A DNA stretch of 64,000 nucleotides from an uncultured Nitrospira sp. Lineage in GTDB: Bacteria; Nitrospirota; Nitrospiria; Nitrospirales; Nitrospiraceae. The notes beneath the pieces are model-generated. The model did no database searches. It was given only the letters and a program-made list of their open reading frames with translations, and had not been told where the DNA came from. The stretch spans positions 62,001 through 126,000 of the forward strand of contig CABVRX010000001.1 of the NCBI GenBank assembly GCA_902500825.1, given 5' to 3'. Both the position numbers and the translations under genes were made by a program. How positions within the stretch are numbered: position 1 is the first letter of the stretch; each line of letters starts with the position of its first letter. Positions 44,732 through 53,987 of this stretch are shown in pieces.

Positions 44732-45556
44732 ATGCCGCGACTTGCCCTTCTACTGACCACTATCATCTGGGGCGCCACATTTCCCGCAACCAAAGCGGCG
44801 CTTGAACAGATCCCTCCGCTCTCTTTCTTGTTGCTCCGATTTTTTTTAGGCACTCTGCTTGTGCTTCTGTGGTTTGTGATCAGTCGCCGCCGACTGCACC
44901 GTGATCGTGCCGTATTGGGAGCGAGTGCGCTCACGACCGTCTTCCTTTTTTTGGGGTATCTGTTGCAAACAGTCGGGCTTCGCCATACGAGTGCATCCAA
45001 TTCAGCCTTTCTGACGGCGTTGTACGTGATCTTTGTGCCGATGATTCTCATGCGGATCGACAGGCGGGTCGTGTCGGCTACGGCGATTGCGGTGGTCGGG
45101 CTTTGGTTATTGGTGAAGCCCGACACCGCTATGAATCTGGGAGATCTCATGACGCTCGGGTGCGCCGTCGCGTTTGCCGGGCATATCATTTGTCTTGAGC
45201 GGTTCACCCGGCAGGTCGATGCTCCATCGCTATTTGTATGGCAGATGGTGGCGATGACGGTGTTGTTTCTTCCCGCACCGTGGTGGGAAGGGACGACCCA
45301 GAGCGCCTTTTCACCAACGGACGTCTTGCTGATCGGCCTTGGCGTCACGGGCGTTTTGGCCACGCTGGCGTTCGCCGTCCAGATGTGGGCGCAGCGACTG
45401 ATCCCCGCTCAACAGGTGGCACTATTGTTTGCGTCCGAACCGGCCTACGCGGCCTGGTTGTCCTGGTACTTTCTTGGCGAGACGTTGGATGTGCAAGGAT
45501 GGATCGGGAGCGCGCTGATCTTATTGGCGGTGGTGATCGGAGCGTTCGGCAGCTGA
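44732..45556 (+). CDS. EamA/DMT family transporter
   Basis: A 274-residue inner-membrane protein with about ten membrane segments in two EamA repeats. The opening LLTTIIWGATFPATKAAL and the RFFLGTLL region are typical of the drug/metabolite transporter superfamily. The substrate cannot be told from sequence. The start at 44732 directly follows an inverted repeat. Confidence 0.88.
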   Translation: MPRLALLLTTIIWGATFPATKAALEQIPPLSFLLLRFFLGTLLVLLWFVISRRRLHRDRAVLGASALTTVFLFLGYLLQTVGLRHTSASNSAFLTALYVIFVPMILMRIDRRVVSATAIAVVGLWLLVKPDTAMNLGDLMTLGCAVAFAGHIICLERFTRQVDAPSLFVWQMVAMTVLFLPAPWWEGTTQSAFSPTDVLLIGLGVTGVLATLAFAVQMWAQRLIPAQQVALLFASEPAYAAWLSWYFLGETLDVQGWIGSALILLAVVIGAFGS

Positions 45557-45580
45557 TCGTTCTCATGAAGGAGAAGTTGT

Positions 45581-46051
45581 ATGGCTCAGAAGTTCGGTAA
45601 TGGACGGTGGGTTCACGAAGGATTTTTAGATAACCGCGTCGAGGGAACGGTTGTGGGCCAGGTTGTCTTTGCCGTGATCGGGCCGGTGGATTTTTATTTA
45701 CGCGGCAATTTTAAGCCGGATATCGCGGGAGAGGTGATTCGATTCCGCAACAGCCGGTTTGAAGATGACGATATGGCCGGACAAGTCATCGGCGACATGG
45801 CGAATCCGCAGGTCGGAACGGTGAATCTCATTTCGCTGGATCCACACCCGAATCTGGAGCCGCACCCCTACGTCGAGTGGTTTACGCTCAGAAAGGATCA
45901 CTATCGCTTCGAGTTGAGTTCAGGCGATGCCTGGGTATTGTCCGATGAGGAGCGGAAAGTGATCGATGGAGAAAGCCGACGAATTCGAGAGACCATGGCC
46001 GATCGAGGTGCGGACCGGCCAAGGTCTGACGGTGATTCAGAGTGGATTTAG
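45581..46051 (+). CDS. Conserved hypothetical protein
   Basis: A 156-residue soluble protein, with no motif that I recognise. The first 120 residues are beta-rich (HEGFLDNRVEGTVVGQVVF; VDFYLRGNFKPDIAGEVIRF) and the tail is charged and helical. It lies 24 bases after the transporter and may share its transcript. Its stop codon (46049-46051) directly borders the repeat element at 46052. Confidence 0.65.
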   Translation: MAQKFGNGRWVHEGFLDNRVEGTVVGQVVFAVIGPVDFYLRGNFKPDIAGEVIRFRNSRFEDDDMAGQVIGDMANPQVGTVNLISLDPHPNLEPHPYVEWFTLRKDHYRFELSSGDAWVLSDEERKVIDGESRRIRETMADRGADRPRSDGDSEWI

Positions 46052-46205
46052 CAGGATGTCAAAACTATTTCGAGCAGGACGCCTCAGGATGTTCAAAAAG
46101 ACCGTCCAGCAAGGCCACAGCGAGTGAAATGGCGAGGCATACGTTCGGTATGTTGAGCCGTTGAGCGATGCGAGAACGCCGCTGGCGGACTTTTTCAACA
46201 TCCTG
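46052..46205. repeat. CAGGATGTT palindromic element filling a convergent gap
   Basis: CAGGATGTTCAAAAAG (46085-46100) and CTTTTTCAACATCCTG (46190-46205) are imperfect reverse complements, and arms extend inward (GACCGTCCAGC with GCTGGCGGA). A further CAGGATGT starts at 46052. The element occupies the whole gap between the upstream stop (46049-46051) and the desaturase stop (46206-46208). I associate such sequences with Nitrospira from memory. It may act as a bidirectional terminator or be a small mobile repeat. Confidence 0.75.
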
Positions 46206-47261
46206 TTAGGGAGGGGTCAGCTCAAGTTGAGGTTGAGGCGATGGAAGTTCCGCTGCTTTCACGGCTGCTTCGATTTTCTTCTTGAGTACGTTGCGGTCTG
46301 AATCCTGTTTCGTTTTTCCCTCGCGCACATACTCTGGGACACCACGAATATCCCAGACGAGTCCCAACCACTCGAGTCCCTTCAGGCAATAGTAGCTCAT
46401 ATCGATTTCCCACCAATAGAAGCCTTGTCTTGTCGCGGCCGGATAATAATGGTGGTTATTGTGCCAACCTTCTCCCATGGTAATGAGGGCCAGGAAGAAG
46501 TTGTTTCGGCTGTCGTCGCCGGTCTCATACCGCTGTGAGCCATAGACGTGGGACAAGGAATTGATGGTGCAGGTTCCATGAAACAGCGCCACGGTCGAAA
46601 TGAAAAATCCCCAGATCAGCATCTGAGGGCCGTTGGTGCCGAGCTCGGGTGCATAGGCCTCAAGCAGCTTGCCGAATCCGAACATTCCGAAGCCGGTAAT
46701 AGTGGGAACGAGGACATCAAATCGGTCGAGAAACCGCAATTCAGGAAACTTCGCAAAATCGGCAATCCCTTTTAGGCGTGGAGCATAATGCGTTTGCGAC
46801 ATAACCCAGCCCATGTGCGACCAGAGGAACCCTCCTTGACGCGGAGAGTGCACATCGTCCGGCGTATCGGATGCAATGTGGTGATGACGATGATGGCCAG
46901 CCCACCATAAGGGGCCACGTTGCGCGCAGGAGCTGCCCAATAATGCAAAGAGAAATTGGACGGTGCGCGAAGTCTTGAACGTGCGATGTGAGAAGTAGCG
47001 GTGGTACCATCCGGTGATCGCAAACATGCGGATGTAATAGAAGGCGACCGCGACGGCGACGGCGGTCCAGCTCCATCCTACCCACAACACTCCCAAACAC
47101 ATCAGATGCACGGCGATAAATGGGACACTCCGAACCCAGTCTACCTTGGGAGGCCCTTCTGTTTTCGTGTGTTCAAGACCAGCCCAGGAGTCAAACCAGC
47201 GAAGAAATGAATACAAAAAGTCCCGGGCTTTGGTCGGGTTAATCGTTTGCACGTCGGACAT
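46206..47261 (-). CDS. Membrane fatty acid desaturase
   Basis: A 351-residue di-iron acyl desaturase of the delta-9 type. The three His boxes are HRYFSH (about 89-94), HHRHHH (about 124-129) and HNNHH (about 260-264), and the protein has four or more membrane segments. It introduces a double bond into membrane acyl chains using oxygen. The electron donor may be the flavin reductase at 51037-51765, by inference only. Its stop is within the edge of the palindromic element. Confidence 0.92.
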   Translation of the reverse strand: MSDVQTINPTKARDFLYSFLRWFDSWAGLEHTKTEGPPKVDWVRSVPFIAVHLMCLGVLWVGWSWTAVAVAVAFYYIRMFAITGWYHRYFSHRTFKTSRTVQFLFALLGSSCAQRGPLWWAGHHRHHHIASDTPDDVHSPRQGGFLWSHMGWVMSQTHYAPRLKGIADFAKFPELRFLDRFDVLVPTITGFGMFGFGKLLEAYAPELGTNGPQMLIWGFFISTVALFHGTCTINSLSHVYGSQRYETGDDSRNNFFLALITMGEGWHNNHHYYPAATRQGFYWWEIDMSYYCLKGLEWLGLVWDIRGVPEYVREGKTKQDSDRNVLKKKIEAAVKAAELPSPQPQLELTPP

Positions 47262-47539
47262 ACAATTCTCCTCTAGGTCGGGGGATCGGCAACGTCACTG
47301 CGGTGGGAGACAGGGAGCCGGGGTCCCAATTAAGCTGATTGACCGTGCAGGATAGGCTAGGTCGTCATTATACATAAGAACGTGAGGAAAGTGAAACCTG
47401 ATTTTTGCGTGGCTCCTGCGGGTTTGGATTATACCGGATAGGCGTCCGCTGTCCATTCATTTAGACAAGTCTCCGGACAGAGTGGAGATTCGCTTGGCTG
47501 TTTGACAGGGCTCTGGTGCGTCTCTAGAATGCCGCTACA

Positions 47540-48565
47540 ATGAACGACCGATTTCTCCGAGCCTGTCGCCGAGAACCGGTAGACTGCACTCCGGTGTGGT
47601 TTATGCGTCAGGCCGGGCGCTACATGTCCGAGTACCGGACGTTGCGTGCAAAACATTCGATCCTCGAAATGTGTAAGACACCTGAGCTTGCAGCTCAGGT
47701 TACCCTCCAACCGATTGACCGATTTTCGTTGGATGCCGCCATTATTTTTGCCGACATCCTGCTGCCGTTGGAGCCAATGGGGCTCAGTCTCGAGTTTGCC
47801 GCGGGAGAGGGACCCGTCATTCACAACCCGGTTCGTGACCGAGCGGCGGTGGATCGGCTTAACGTGATTGACGGGGACGAACTGGACTATGTGGCAGAAG
47901 CCATCCGCCAAGCCCGACGCGCCCTCGACGGACGAGTCCCGTTGATCGGGTTTGCCGGTGCACCGTTCACGCTTGCGAGCTACGCCATCGAGGGCGGAGG
48001 GTCACGAAATTATTTACACACCAAGCAGATGATGTATGGCGATCCCACCGCCTGGCATCGCCTCATGGATAAGTTTGCTCGTGTGCTCACCGGATATCTC
48101 CGGCGACAGATCAAAGCGGGAGCTCAGGCGATTCAGCTCTTCGATAGTTGGGTCGGCTGTCTCTCGGCCGGTGACTATGCCGAATATGTCATGCCGCACG
48201 TCCAGCGGATTTTTGATGGGCTCAAGCGGGAAGGTGTGCCGATGATTCATTTCGGCACCGGCACGACGGCCATTCTGCGGCAGATGCGCGAAGCAGGTGG
48301 GGATGTCATCGGGATCGACTGGCGGGTTCATCTGGATGAGGCCTGGACCATGGTCGGACATGACCGCGCTGTGCAGGGCAATCTCGATCCGCTCGTGTTA
48401 TTTGCGCCGCTCCATGAAATCGAACGCCGTGTCGAGGATATCTTGCGACGAGCCGGGGGGCGTCCCGGGCATATCTTCAACCTCGGTCACGGCATCCTGC
48501 CTACGACGCCGATCGAACATGTGGCCGCGACGATCGACATGGTACACAAGCTCAGTCAACGCTAG
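47540..48565 (+). CDS. hemE: Uroporphyrinogen decarboxylase
   Basis: A 341-residue enzyme that removes four carboxyl groups from uroporphyrinogen III to give coproporphyrinogen III. The signatures PVWFMRQAGRYMSEYR and FAGAPFTLASYAIEGG are clear, including the substrate-binding Arg and Asp residues. It heads hemE-hemH-hemG, the late haem pathway. The 278-base gap upstream shows no gene. Confidence 0.97.
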   Translation: MNDRFLRACRREPVDCTPVWFMRQAGRYMSEYRTLRAKHSILEMCKTPELAAQVTLQPIDRFSLDAAIIFADILLPLEPMGLSLEFAAGEGPVIHNPVRDRAAVDRLNVIDGDELDYVAEAIRQARRALDGRVPLIGFAGAPFTLASYAIEGGGSRNYLHTKQMMYGDPTAWHRLMDKFARVLTGYLRRQIKAGAQAIQLFDSWVGCLSAGDYAEYVMPHVQRIFDGLKREGVPMIHFGTGTTAILRQMREAGGDVIGIDWRVHLDEAWTMVGHDRAVQGNLDPLVLFAPLHEIERRVEDILRRAGGRPGHIFNLGHGILPTTPIEHVAATIDMVHKLSQR

Positions 48566-48575
48566 ATTACCTCTC

Positions 48576-49526
48576 ATGCCTGCTCCGCAACGTCATACCG
48601 CTGTCCTGCTGATGGCCATGGGCGGGCCTGATTGCCTGGAGAACGTCGAACCATTTTTACGGGATGTTCGAGGGGGGCGACCGACACCTCCGGAGCTCGT
48701 GGAAGAGATTCGTGAACGATACCGAGTCACCGGGGGCAAATCGCCGGCGGTCGCCATTACACAGGAAGTCGCGAAGAAATTCGAGCGGCGACTGAATGAA
48801 TCGGATGATCGCCGATACCGGGTGTACGTCGGTTTGCGGCATTGGCATCCTTTCATCAGAGAAACGTATGCCGAGCTGCTGAACGAATCGCCGGAACAAG
48901 TCATCGGGGTTTGTATGGCCCCGCAACAGTCCTCCTTGAGTACCGGAGCCTATCGAAAGAAAGTGGAAGAGGCCCGCGCCGAGTTGCGGGACCGGACCGA
49001 GATGACGTATGTCGGCAGTTGGAACCGGCACCCTCGATTGATTGCAGCGATTGTCGACAACATTCGGGAAGGGCTACTTGCGTTTCCTGCCGATGTGCAA
49101 GCATCGGTGCCCGTGCTGTTTACTGCTCATAGTCTGCCGGAACGGATCGTGGCCATGAAGGATCCCTATCCGGACGAAGTGAGGGGTACGGTCGAAGGGG
49201 TGACTCAGTTTCTGGGTAACCAACCGACCTACTTTGCCTATCAAAGTCAGGGGCGATCACACGAACCATGGTTGGGACCTACCGTGGAATCGATGTTGGA
49301 GACCATTCGGCTGGCGGGACACCGGTATGTGCTTGTGGCGCCCATCGGGTTTATCTGTGACCATGTGGAGACGCTGTTCGATATCGACATCGAGCTCAAG
49401 CAGTTGGCAGTGAACAAAGGGATTCACCTTGAACGCATGGTCATGTTGAACGACTCGCTCCCACTTATCGAAACGTTGCGCGACATATTGGCTGCACACG
49501 AATCGTCCCTCTGCATTCAGCCGTGA
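48576..49526 (+). CDS. hemH: Ferrochelatase
   Basis: A 316-residue enzyme that inserts ferrous iron into the porphyrin ring. GGPDCLENVEPFLRDVRGG at the start, VYVGLRHWHPFI, FTAHSLPERI (catalytic His) and PIGFICDHVETLFDID are conserved. The frame is open upstream into hemE, but the ATG at 48576, 10 bases after the hemE stop, gives the family's normal start. It overlaps hemG by four bases. Confidence 0.96.
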   Translation: MPAPQRHTAVLLMAMGGPDCLENVEPFLRDVRGGRPTPPELVEEIRERYRVTGGKSPAVAITQEVAKKFERRLNESDDRRYRVYVGLRHWHPFIRETYAELLNESPEQVIGVCMAPQQSSLSTGAYRKKVEEARAELRDRTEMTYVGSWNRHPRLIAAIVDNIREGLLAFPADVQASVPVLFTAHSLPERIVAMKDPYPDEVRGTVEGVTQFLGNQPTYFAYQSQGRSHEPWLGPTVESMLETIRLAGHRYVLVAPIGFICDHVETLFDIDIELKQLAVNKGIHLERMVMLNDSLPLIETLRDILAAHESSLCIQP

Positions 49527-50998
49527 CTCGACCACGAACAGTCGTGATCGTGGGCGGGGGCATTTCCGGACTGGCCACCGCGTTTTCGCTGCACGAGAAG
49601 GCCACCAAAGCAGGCCTTCCCATCCACTGCACCATTCTCGAATCTGACACATTCTGGGGAGGAAAGATCGTCACGCACCGGGTCGGCGAGATTGTGACTG
49701 AAGCCGGACCGGACTCCTTCCTTTCCCAAAAACAGGCAGGTCTCGATCTCTGCGTGAAGCTTGGCCTTGCGGATCAACTCGTCAATACGAATGAGACGGG
49801 TAAGAAGGCCTCGGTGCTTTATGGCGGACGATTGCATGATTTGCCGGAGGGACTGCTCTCTTTCGTTCCGAAACAACTGGGATCTTTCTTTCGGAGTGGT
49901 CTGTTCACCTGGACAGGATTAGCGCGTATGGGGCTGGAGATCGCCGTTCCAGCAGGCCCCTCAACGGGCGATGAGTCGTTGGCGGCTTTTCTGCGCCGTC
50001 GGTTTGGGGTCCAAGCGTTTGAGCGGGTCTTGGAACCGCTGATGGCCGGGATTTATGCAGGTGATGCCGAGCAGATGAGTCTGCGCGCCACGTTCCCGCG
50101 TTTTTTTGAGCTGGAGCAACAGCATGGCAGCATTGTTCGAGGCATGATGGCCGCCAAGAAAGCGGCGTCATCAGTTTCGACAGATCAGCCCAGACGGACG
50201 ATGTTCGTCAGTTTAAAGAACGGTCTCGGCGATTTGGTGACCGCTTTGACAAATCGGTTGACGCAGCAGGGGGTTGATCTCCGTGTCGGTGCTCGAGTCG
50301 AGGCCCTCCGAGTGAGGTCGCATGAGCTCGGCCGCTGGATGTACGACCTGATATTGCAAGATGGATCGGCGCTTTCCGCTGACGGCGTCGTTCTTGCCAC
50401 CCCGGCGTATGTTTCAGCAGACCTGTTGCGCCCGTTGACGCCGATAGCGGGTGGTTTGCTGGACATGATTTCGTATGCGTCGACTGCCACCATTGCGATG
50501 GCGTTTCCACGAACTCTGACAAGCGCGATAGAAGGATTCGGATTTATCGTGCCGCGAAGGGAGCAGCGCCATTTAATTGCCGCAACGTGGACCTCGCTCA
50601 AGTGGCCGTATCGCGCTCCGGCGGATCAGCTGTTGGTGCGCTGCTATGTCGGCGGAGTGGGGCGGGAAGATATTCTTCAACTGGATGATGATGCGCTGAC
50701 GGCAACAGTCAGAGAGGAACTCGCCGCTGTATGCGGCATTCGAGTGGAACCACGTTATGTGGAAGTGAATCGATGGTGGAAGGCGATGCCGCAATACACG
50801 CTTGGCCATCTGGACCGATTAACACAGCTGGATGCGGCAATAAGCCGTTATCCTGGACTCGTCCTTACAGGAGCCAGCTATCGTGGCGTCGGCATCCCCG
50901 ACTGCATTCGTGACGGAGCGGTAGCCAGCGAGCGGGTCGTGCAGGATCTTTTAGGGGAAACCAAGGTGGTCAGACGATCAACCACGAAAATAGGGTGA
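49523..50998 (+). CDS. hemG: Protoporphyrinogen oxidase (HemY type)
   Basis: A 491-residue FAD enzyme that oxidises protoporphyrinogen IX (or coproporphyrinogen III). The dinucleotide-binding motif VIVGGGISGLATAFSL is at the N-terminus, and the C-terminal GASYRGVGIPDCIRDG binds FAD. It belongs to the oxygen-dependent HemY/PgoX type, not to the flavodoxin-like HemG. It starts with GTG at 49523, overlapping the hemH stop. Confidence 0.94.
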   Translation: MTRPRTVVIVGGGISGLATAFSLHEKATKAGLPIHCTILESDTFWGGKIVTHRVGEIVTEAGPDSFLSQKQAGLDLCVKLGLADQLVNTNETGKKASVLYGGRLHDLPEGLLSFVPKQLGSFFRSGLFTWTGLARMGLEIAVPAGPSTGDESLAAFLRRRFGVQAFERVLEPLMAGIYAGDAEQMSLRATFPRFFELEQQHGSIVRGMMAAKKAASSVSTDQPRRTMFVSLKNGLGDLVTALTNRLTQQGVDLRVGARVEALRVRSHELGRWMYDLILQDGSALSADGVVLATPAYVSADLLRPLTPIAGGLLDMISYASTATIAMAFPRTLTSAIEGFGFIVPRREQRHLIAATWTSLKWPYRAPADQLLVRCYVGGVGREDILQLDDDALTATVREELAAVCGIRVEPRYVEVNRWWKAMPQYTLGHLDRLTQLDAAISRYPGLVLTGASYRGVGIPDCIRDGAVASERVVQDLLGETKVVRRSTTKIG

Positions 50999-51036
50999 GC
51001 CTTAGGCTAAGTCGAGACCGGGCGATTGTCGATGTC

Positions 51037-51765
51037 TTAGGGAAGAATAATGGCCTGCTCTGGGTAGCCGAGTTCCTTGAGCGTGGTTTCCAGATTGTCG
51101 ACCATCGGCGGAGGGCCGCAGAGAAAAAGGCAGGTGTCCGGGGTCGGAGCGGGAAGATGCTGTCGGAGAATTTCAGGGGTGACGCGACCTATGCCACCTT
51201 CCCATCTGGGAGGCGGCTGTTCCAACACGTGATGGCAATGGAAGTTCGGATATTCCCGGATATTTCGTTCCCACTCCTGTCGGAAGATAATGTCCGACTC
51301 TGTCTTGTTGGCGAAGACAAGGAATAACTCCGCCTCGAGCTTCTTGGTGAGAATCCAGCGAATAATGGAAATCATCGGGGTGATGCCGGTGCCTCCGGCT
51401 ATGAATCCCACCCGCTTCGCCATTCCCTCGACCCAATGCCCGCCGGCGTTCGGGCCGCTCATCAACACCGTATCTCCGATCCGCTGATCATGCAGGTACT
51501 TCGAGACGGAACCAGCCTCATAGCGCTTGACCGTGAGATCGAAGAAACCCGTCGTGCCAGGCAGCGACGACGGAGTGTAAGGCCGTTTCATGGATTTTCC
51601 GTTGATCGTCGCATAAACGTAGAGAAAATCGCCGGGGAACATGTCCAGGGCTGCATCGACAGGAAGCTCGAAACGGAACGTCTTCGTGTCATGGGTGTCC
51701 GTCTCAATGTGGGTCAGCTTGTACGGAGCGGGCGTTTTGGTCTTGATGCGGGTGATGTTGTCCAT
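51037..51765 (-). CDS. FAD-dependent ferredoxin/cytochrome b5-type reductase
   Basis: A 242-residue flavoprotein. The FAD motif is RPYTPSS (about 62-68), the NAD(P)-binding loop is IAGGTGITPMISI near residue 124, and CGPPPM lies near residue 218. It would pass electrons from NAD(P)H to a one-electron acceptor. Ferredoxin, a cytochrome or the nearby desaturase are candidates; none is shown by the sequence. It is convergent with hemG. Confidence 0.85.
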   Translation of the reverse strand: MDNITRIKTKTPAPYKLTHIETDTHDTKTFRFELPVDAALDMFPGDFLYVYATINGKSMKRPYTPSSLPGTTGFFDLTVKRYEAGSVSKYLHDQRIGDTVLMSGPNAGGHWVEGMAKRVGFIAGGTGITPMISIIRWILTKKLEAELFLVFANKTESDIIFRQEWERNIREYPNFHCHHVLEQPPPRWEGGIGRVTPEILRQHLPAPTPDTCLFLCGPPPMVDNLETTLKELGYPEQAIILP

Positions 51766-51829
51766 AGCAGGGAGTGCATATTATGGGATTGTATCGACTG
51801 GTGCAATACCGGAGGGGAGGGCGGATTGC

Positions 51830-52675
51830 TCAGTGATGCTGCGTGAGAGCGTTCACCTGTTCGGTCGCTTTCGAAGTGGGGGCGGCATGAGACTGCATTG
51901 CCAGGCCGGCGAGAACCGGCTGGGCCGCTGTGATTTTCCGTTCAACTGCTTGGGTCAGCCAGCGGCGAGCTTCCTCCGTATTTCTCGCCACTCCGCGCCC
52001 ATAGGCGTACATGACTCCCAGGACGTACATCGCTTGTCCATTGCCCGTCTCAGCCAAGCGGTGCATACCGGGAGAAGCTTTCTTGTACCAGCGTGACGAC
52101 TCCGGCGTCTGTCGCCCGTCTCGCTTTGCGTAATAGCGTCCGAGGCGATACTGGGCAAATGCATCGCCCTGTTCGGCGAGGCGAACGTCGACATCCGGAC
52201 TTTTGGCAGGTTTTGTGGCCGACGGACTTGGTGCTGATTTCTCGTTGCCTGAAGGTGCCACGTTCTGAATCGAGGAGAAGTTGATCGGATCCGATTTTGG
52301 CTGTGAGTCTTGGTCTCGATTGTCCTGGATCGCAAGTTGATCGGGGTCAGGGGTAGGTGAAGGCGGGAGATTTTGGGACTTGCTGAGGCTTTCGGCCTGT
52401 GAGATCGGCGTAAGGCTGAACTCGCTCTGGTTTGCTGGCGGCTGTGTGACCGATTGCGGTCGGCCACAGTTTTCAGCGGAACTGTTCGAGCCTTCTTGTC
52501 CGACGCTGGGTTGACAGGTTGCGCTGTTATCGGAGGCGGGTGGCCACAAGTTTACTGTCGATGCACCCCAGATCAGCGCGATGAGGAACAGAGCCAGATA
52601 CAGCAGGCGGCGTCTCAAGATCGTTCGATCGCTGGGCGGCACCAAGACGAGTCCAGGATAGCCTTTTTTGGCCAT
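51830..52675 (-). CDS. Sel1-repeat protein with N-terminal membrane anchor
   Basis: A 281-residue protein with a membrane segment at about 22-43 (RLLYLALFLIALIWGASTV), a long Ser/Pro/Gln-rich linker (about 50-155), and two Sel1-like repeats at about 160-245 (AEQGDAFAQYRLGRYYA; GNGQAMYVLGVMYAYGRGV). Such proteins act as periplasmic adaptors. The linker is of low complexity. It is probably a single gene. Confidence 0.8.
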   Translation of the reverse strand: MAKKGYPGLVLVPPSDRTILRRRLLYLALFLIALIWGASTVNLWPPASDNSATCQPSVGQEGSNSSAENCGRPQSVTQPPANQSEFSLTPISQAESLSKSQNLPPSPTPDPDQLAIQDNRDQDSQPKSDPINFSSIQNVAPSGNEKSAPSPSATKPAKSPDVDVRLAEQGDAFAQYRLGRYYAKRDGRQTPESSRWYKKASPGMHRLAETGNGQAMYVLGVMYAYGRGVARNTEEARRWLTQAVERKITAAQPVLAGLAMQSHAAPTSKATEQVNALTQHH

Positions 52676-52743
52676 GCCTTCCCCCGAAGGAATCCTTGGT
52701 CGGAGTATATCAGTACGTCAAAAAGCTGTCTTGTGTTTTGGAA

Positions 52744-52768
52744 CCCCCGCTGCCCGTAACGGCGGGGG
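52744..52768. terminator. GC-rich hairpin in a divergent gap
   Basis: CCCCCGC (52744-52750) pairs with GCGGGGG (52762-52768). It lies between the divergent starts of the Sel1 gene and the gene at 52922, so it cannot be a normal 3' terminator of either. It may be a 5' structure or protein-binding site. Confidence 0.4.
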
Positions 52769-52921
52769 AACCGCGTAGTTCTCAAGGCGCAGCCTAACAG
52801 CATCGCTCTTGCCGTGCACTGTCGCTCTATATAGATAGCCTCTTGTCCTCCTCAACTTCAAGCTCCTATAGTAGTAAGGGTCGATACAGAGTGCTATTTT
52901 ACCGAGGAAAGCGAGCGAACT

Positions 52922-53338
52922 ATGCCTTCAACAGAAAACATCTTGGCCATCGTGGACATCAACGGTCCATTTCGTGAACCACGAGAACCGGTCTTTTCGT
53001 ATGATTATTCGATTCAACGGTCCATCTGGGCGACGCCGCATGGCGTGCGGGTGAAGGTTTCAATACCGGATGAGCTGGAGGTGTTTAAACGTCGTCTTTT
53101 CGGGATGGTTGTCGGCTCGCCGGGCCAGCAATTGATGATAAGTAACATACTCTGCAAAACGATTGCCGACAGGAAGATGCGTGTGGCCGAAGACGAAGGG
53201 ATGCTGACGGAACGACGTGATATGATGCTGGGGCCATTTATCGGGCCGCTGGCCCACCTGTTCCCGAAGTTGGAGGCGTTATTTGAAGCGGATCAATCAG
53301 CTATCCGAGAAGAAGTGAAGAGACGTGCGGGCATCTGA
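52922..53338 (+). CDS. Hypothetical protein (138 aa)
   Basis: A 138-residue soluble protein with no recognised domain. The first 50 residues are probably beta-rich, and the rest is helical with charged segments. It starts at an ATG behind GAGGAAAGCGAG. The gene is isolated on the + strand and converges on the hypothetical membrane gene at 53370. Confidence 0.6.
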   Translation: MPSTENILAIVDINGPFREPREPVFSYDYSIQRSIWATPHGVRVKVSIPDELEVFKRRLFGMVVGSPGQQLMISNILCKTIADRKMRVAEDEGMLTERRDMMLGPFIGPLAHLFPKLEALFEADQSAIREEVKRRAGI

Positions 53339-53369
53339 CGCTCAACGGAAAACACGCGAGCCGGATCCG

Positions 53370-53987
53370 TCAAAAGATTCTTCGGTAGTGCTTCGAGTGG
53401 ACACCTGATTCGTCCGCGAAACCAAGCGAGCCCTTGTCCGGGCTGCCGGTATCGTTCAAGTCGATACGATAGTGGCCCCGAACGTGCTCCATGGCCACCT
53501 CAAATGGAACGGCATTCGGGTAAAGTGTCCCAGGCACATGGGCTCCTTGCGCCAGCGTACGGATTGTATCCGCGTCCGCGTAGGGGCTGTCTGAAAAGAT
53601 GAAAATGTCGGCGATAGCGTGATCGCCGAGTTTGTGGCCTGGTGTGGTCGTTGGGAGTTGTTCACCGAGTGTGCCGTCCATGCGCGCTTGTTTGAGGCGT
53701 TTCAAGAGGGCGACGACCTGACTATCCGTCGCTTGAGAGGGAACGACCAACCCCAGGGTGTTCATATCCAGAATGGTCGTCTGGACCTTGAACATGACAG
53801 GCGCAGCTTCCGGATCCTCGATAACCGAAACATTGGGGCCTTCAGTACCGGTTGCCTGTTTGTTCCTCGAACTGGGGACAATCAGGGCGACGAACAGCCA
53901 CAATCCGACGAGGATGCCTAATACCACCAACAGCGGATGGGCCCCGGCACGTTTTCCCTCTTCGTAGGGTTCTTGGTTTTTCGTCAT
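53370..53987 (-). CDS. Hypothetical membrane-anchored protein
   Basis: A 205-residue protein with a short cytoplasmic start (MTKNQEPYEEGKRAG), one membrane segment (about 18-37; PLLVVLGILVGLWLFVALIV) and a soluble domain of about 150 residues with no recognised motif. The frame is open from 54059, but the ATG at 53987 overlaps the mazG stop by four bases (ATGA), so that start is preferred. It is likely co-translated with mazG. Confidence 0.65.
   Translation of the reverse strand: MTKNQEPYEEGKRAGAHPLLVVLGILVGLWLFVALIVPSSRNKQATGTEGPNVSVIEDPEAAPVMFKVQTTILDMNTLGLVVPSQATDSQVVALLKRLKQARMDGTLGEQLPTTTPGHKLGDHAIADIFIFSDSPYADADTIRTLAQGAHVPGTLYPNAVPFEVAMEHVRGHYRIDLNDTGSPDKGSLGFADESGVHSKHYRRIF

Noticed and set aside
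51000-51015. GCCTTAGGC palindrome after hemG
   Set aside because: Too short to be supported as a terminator or site.
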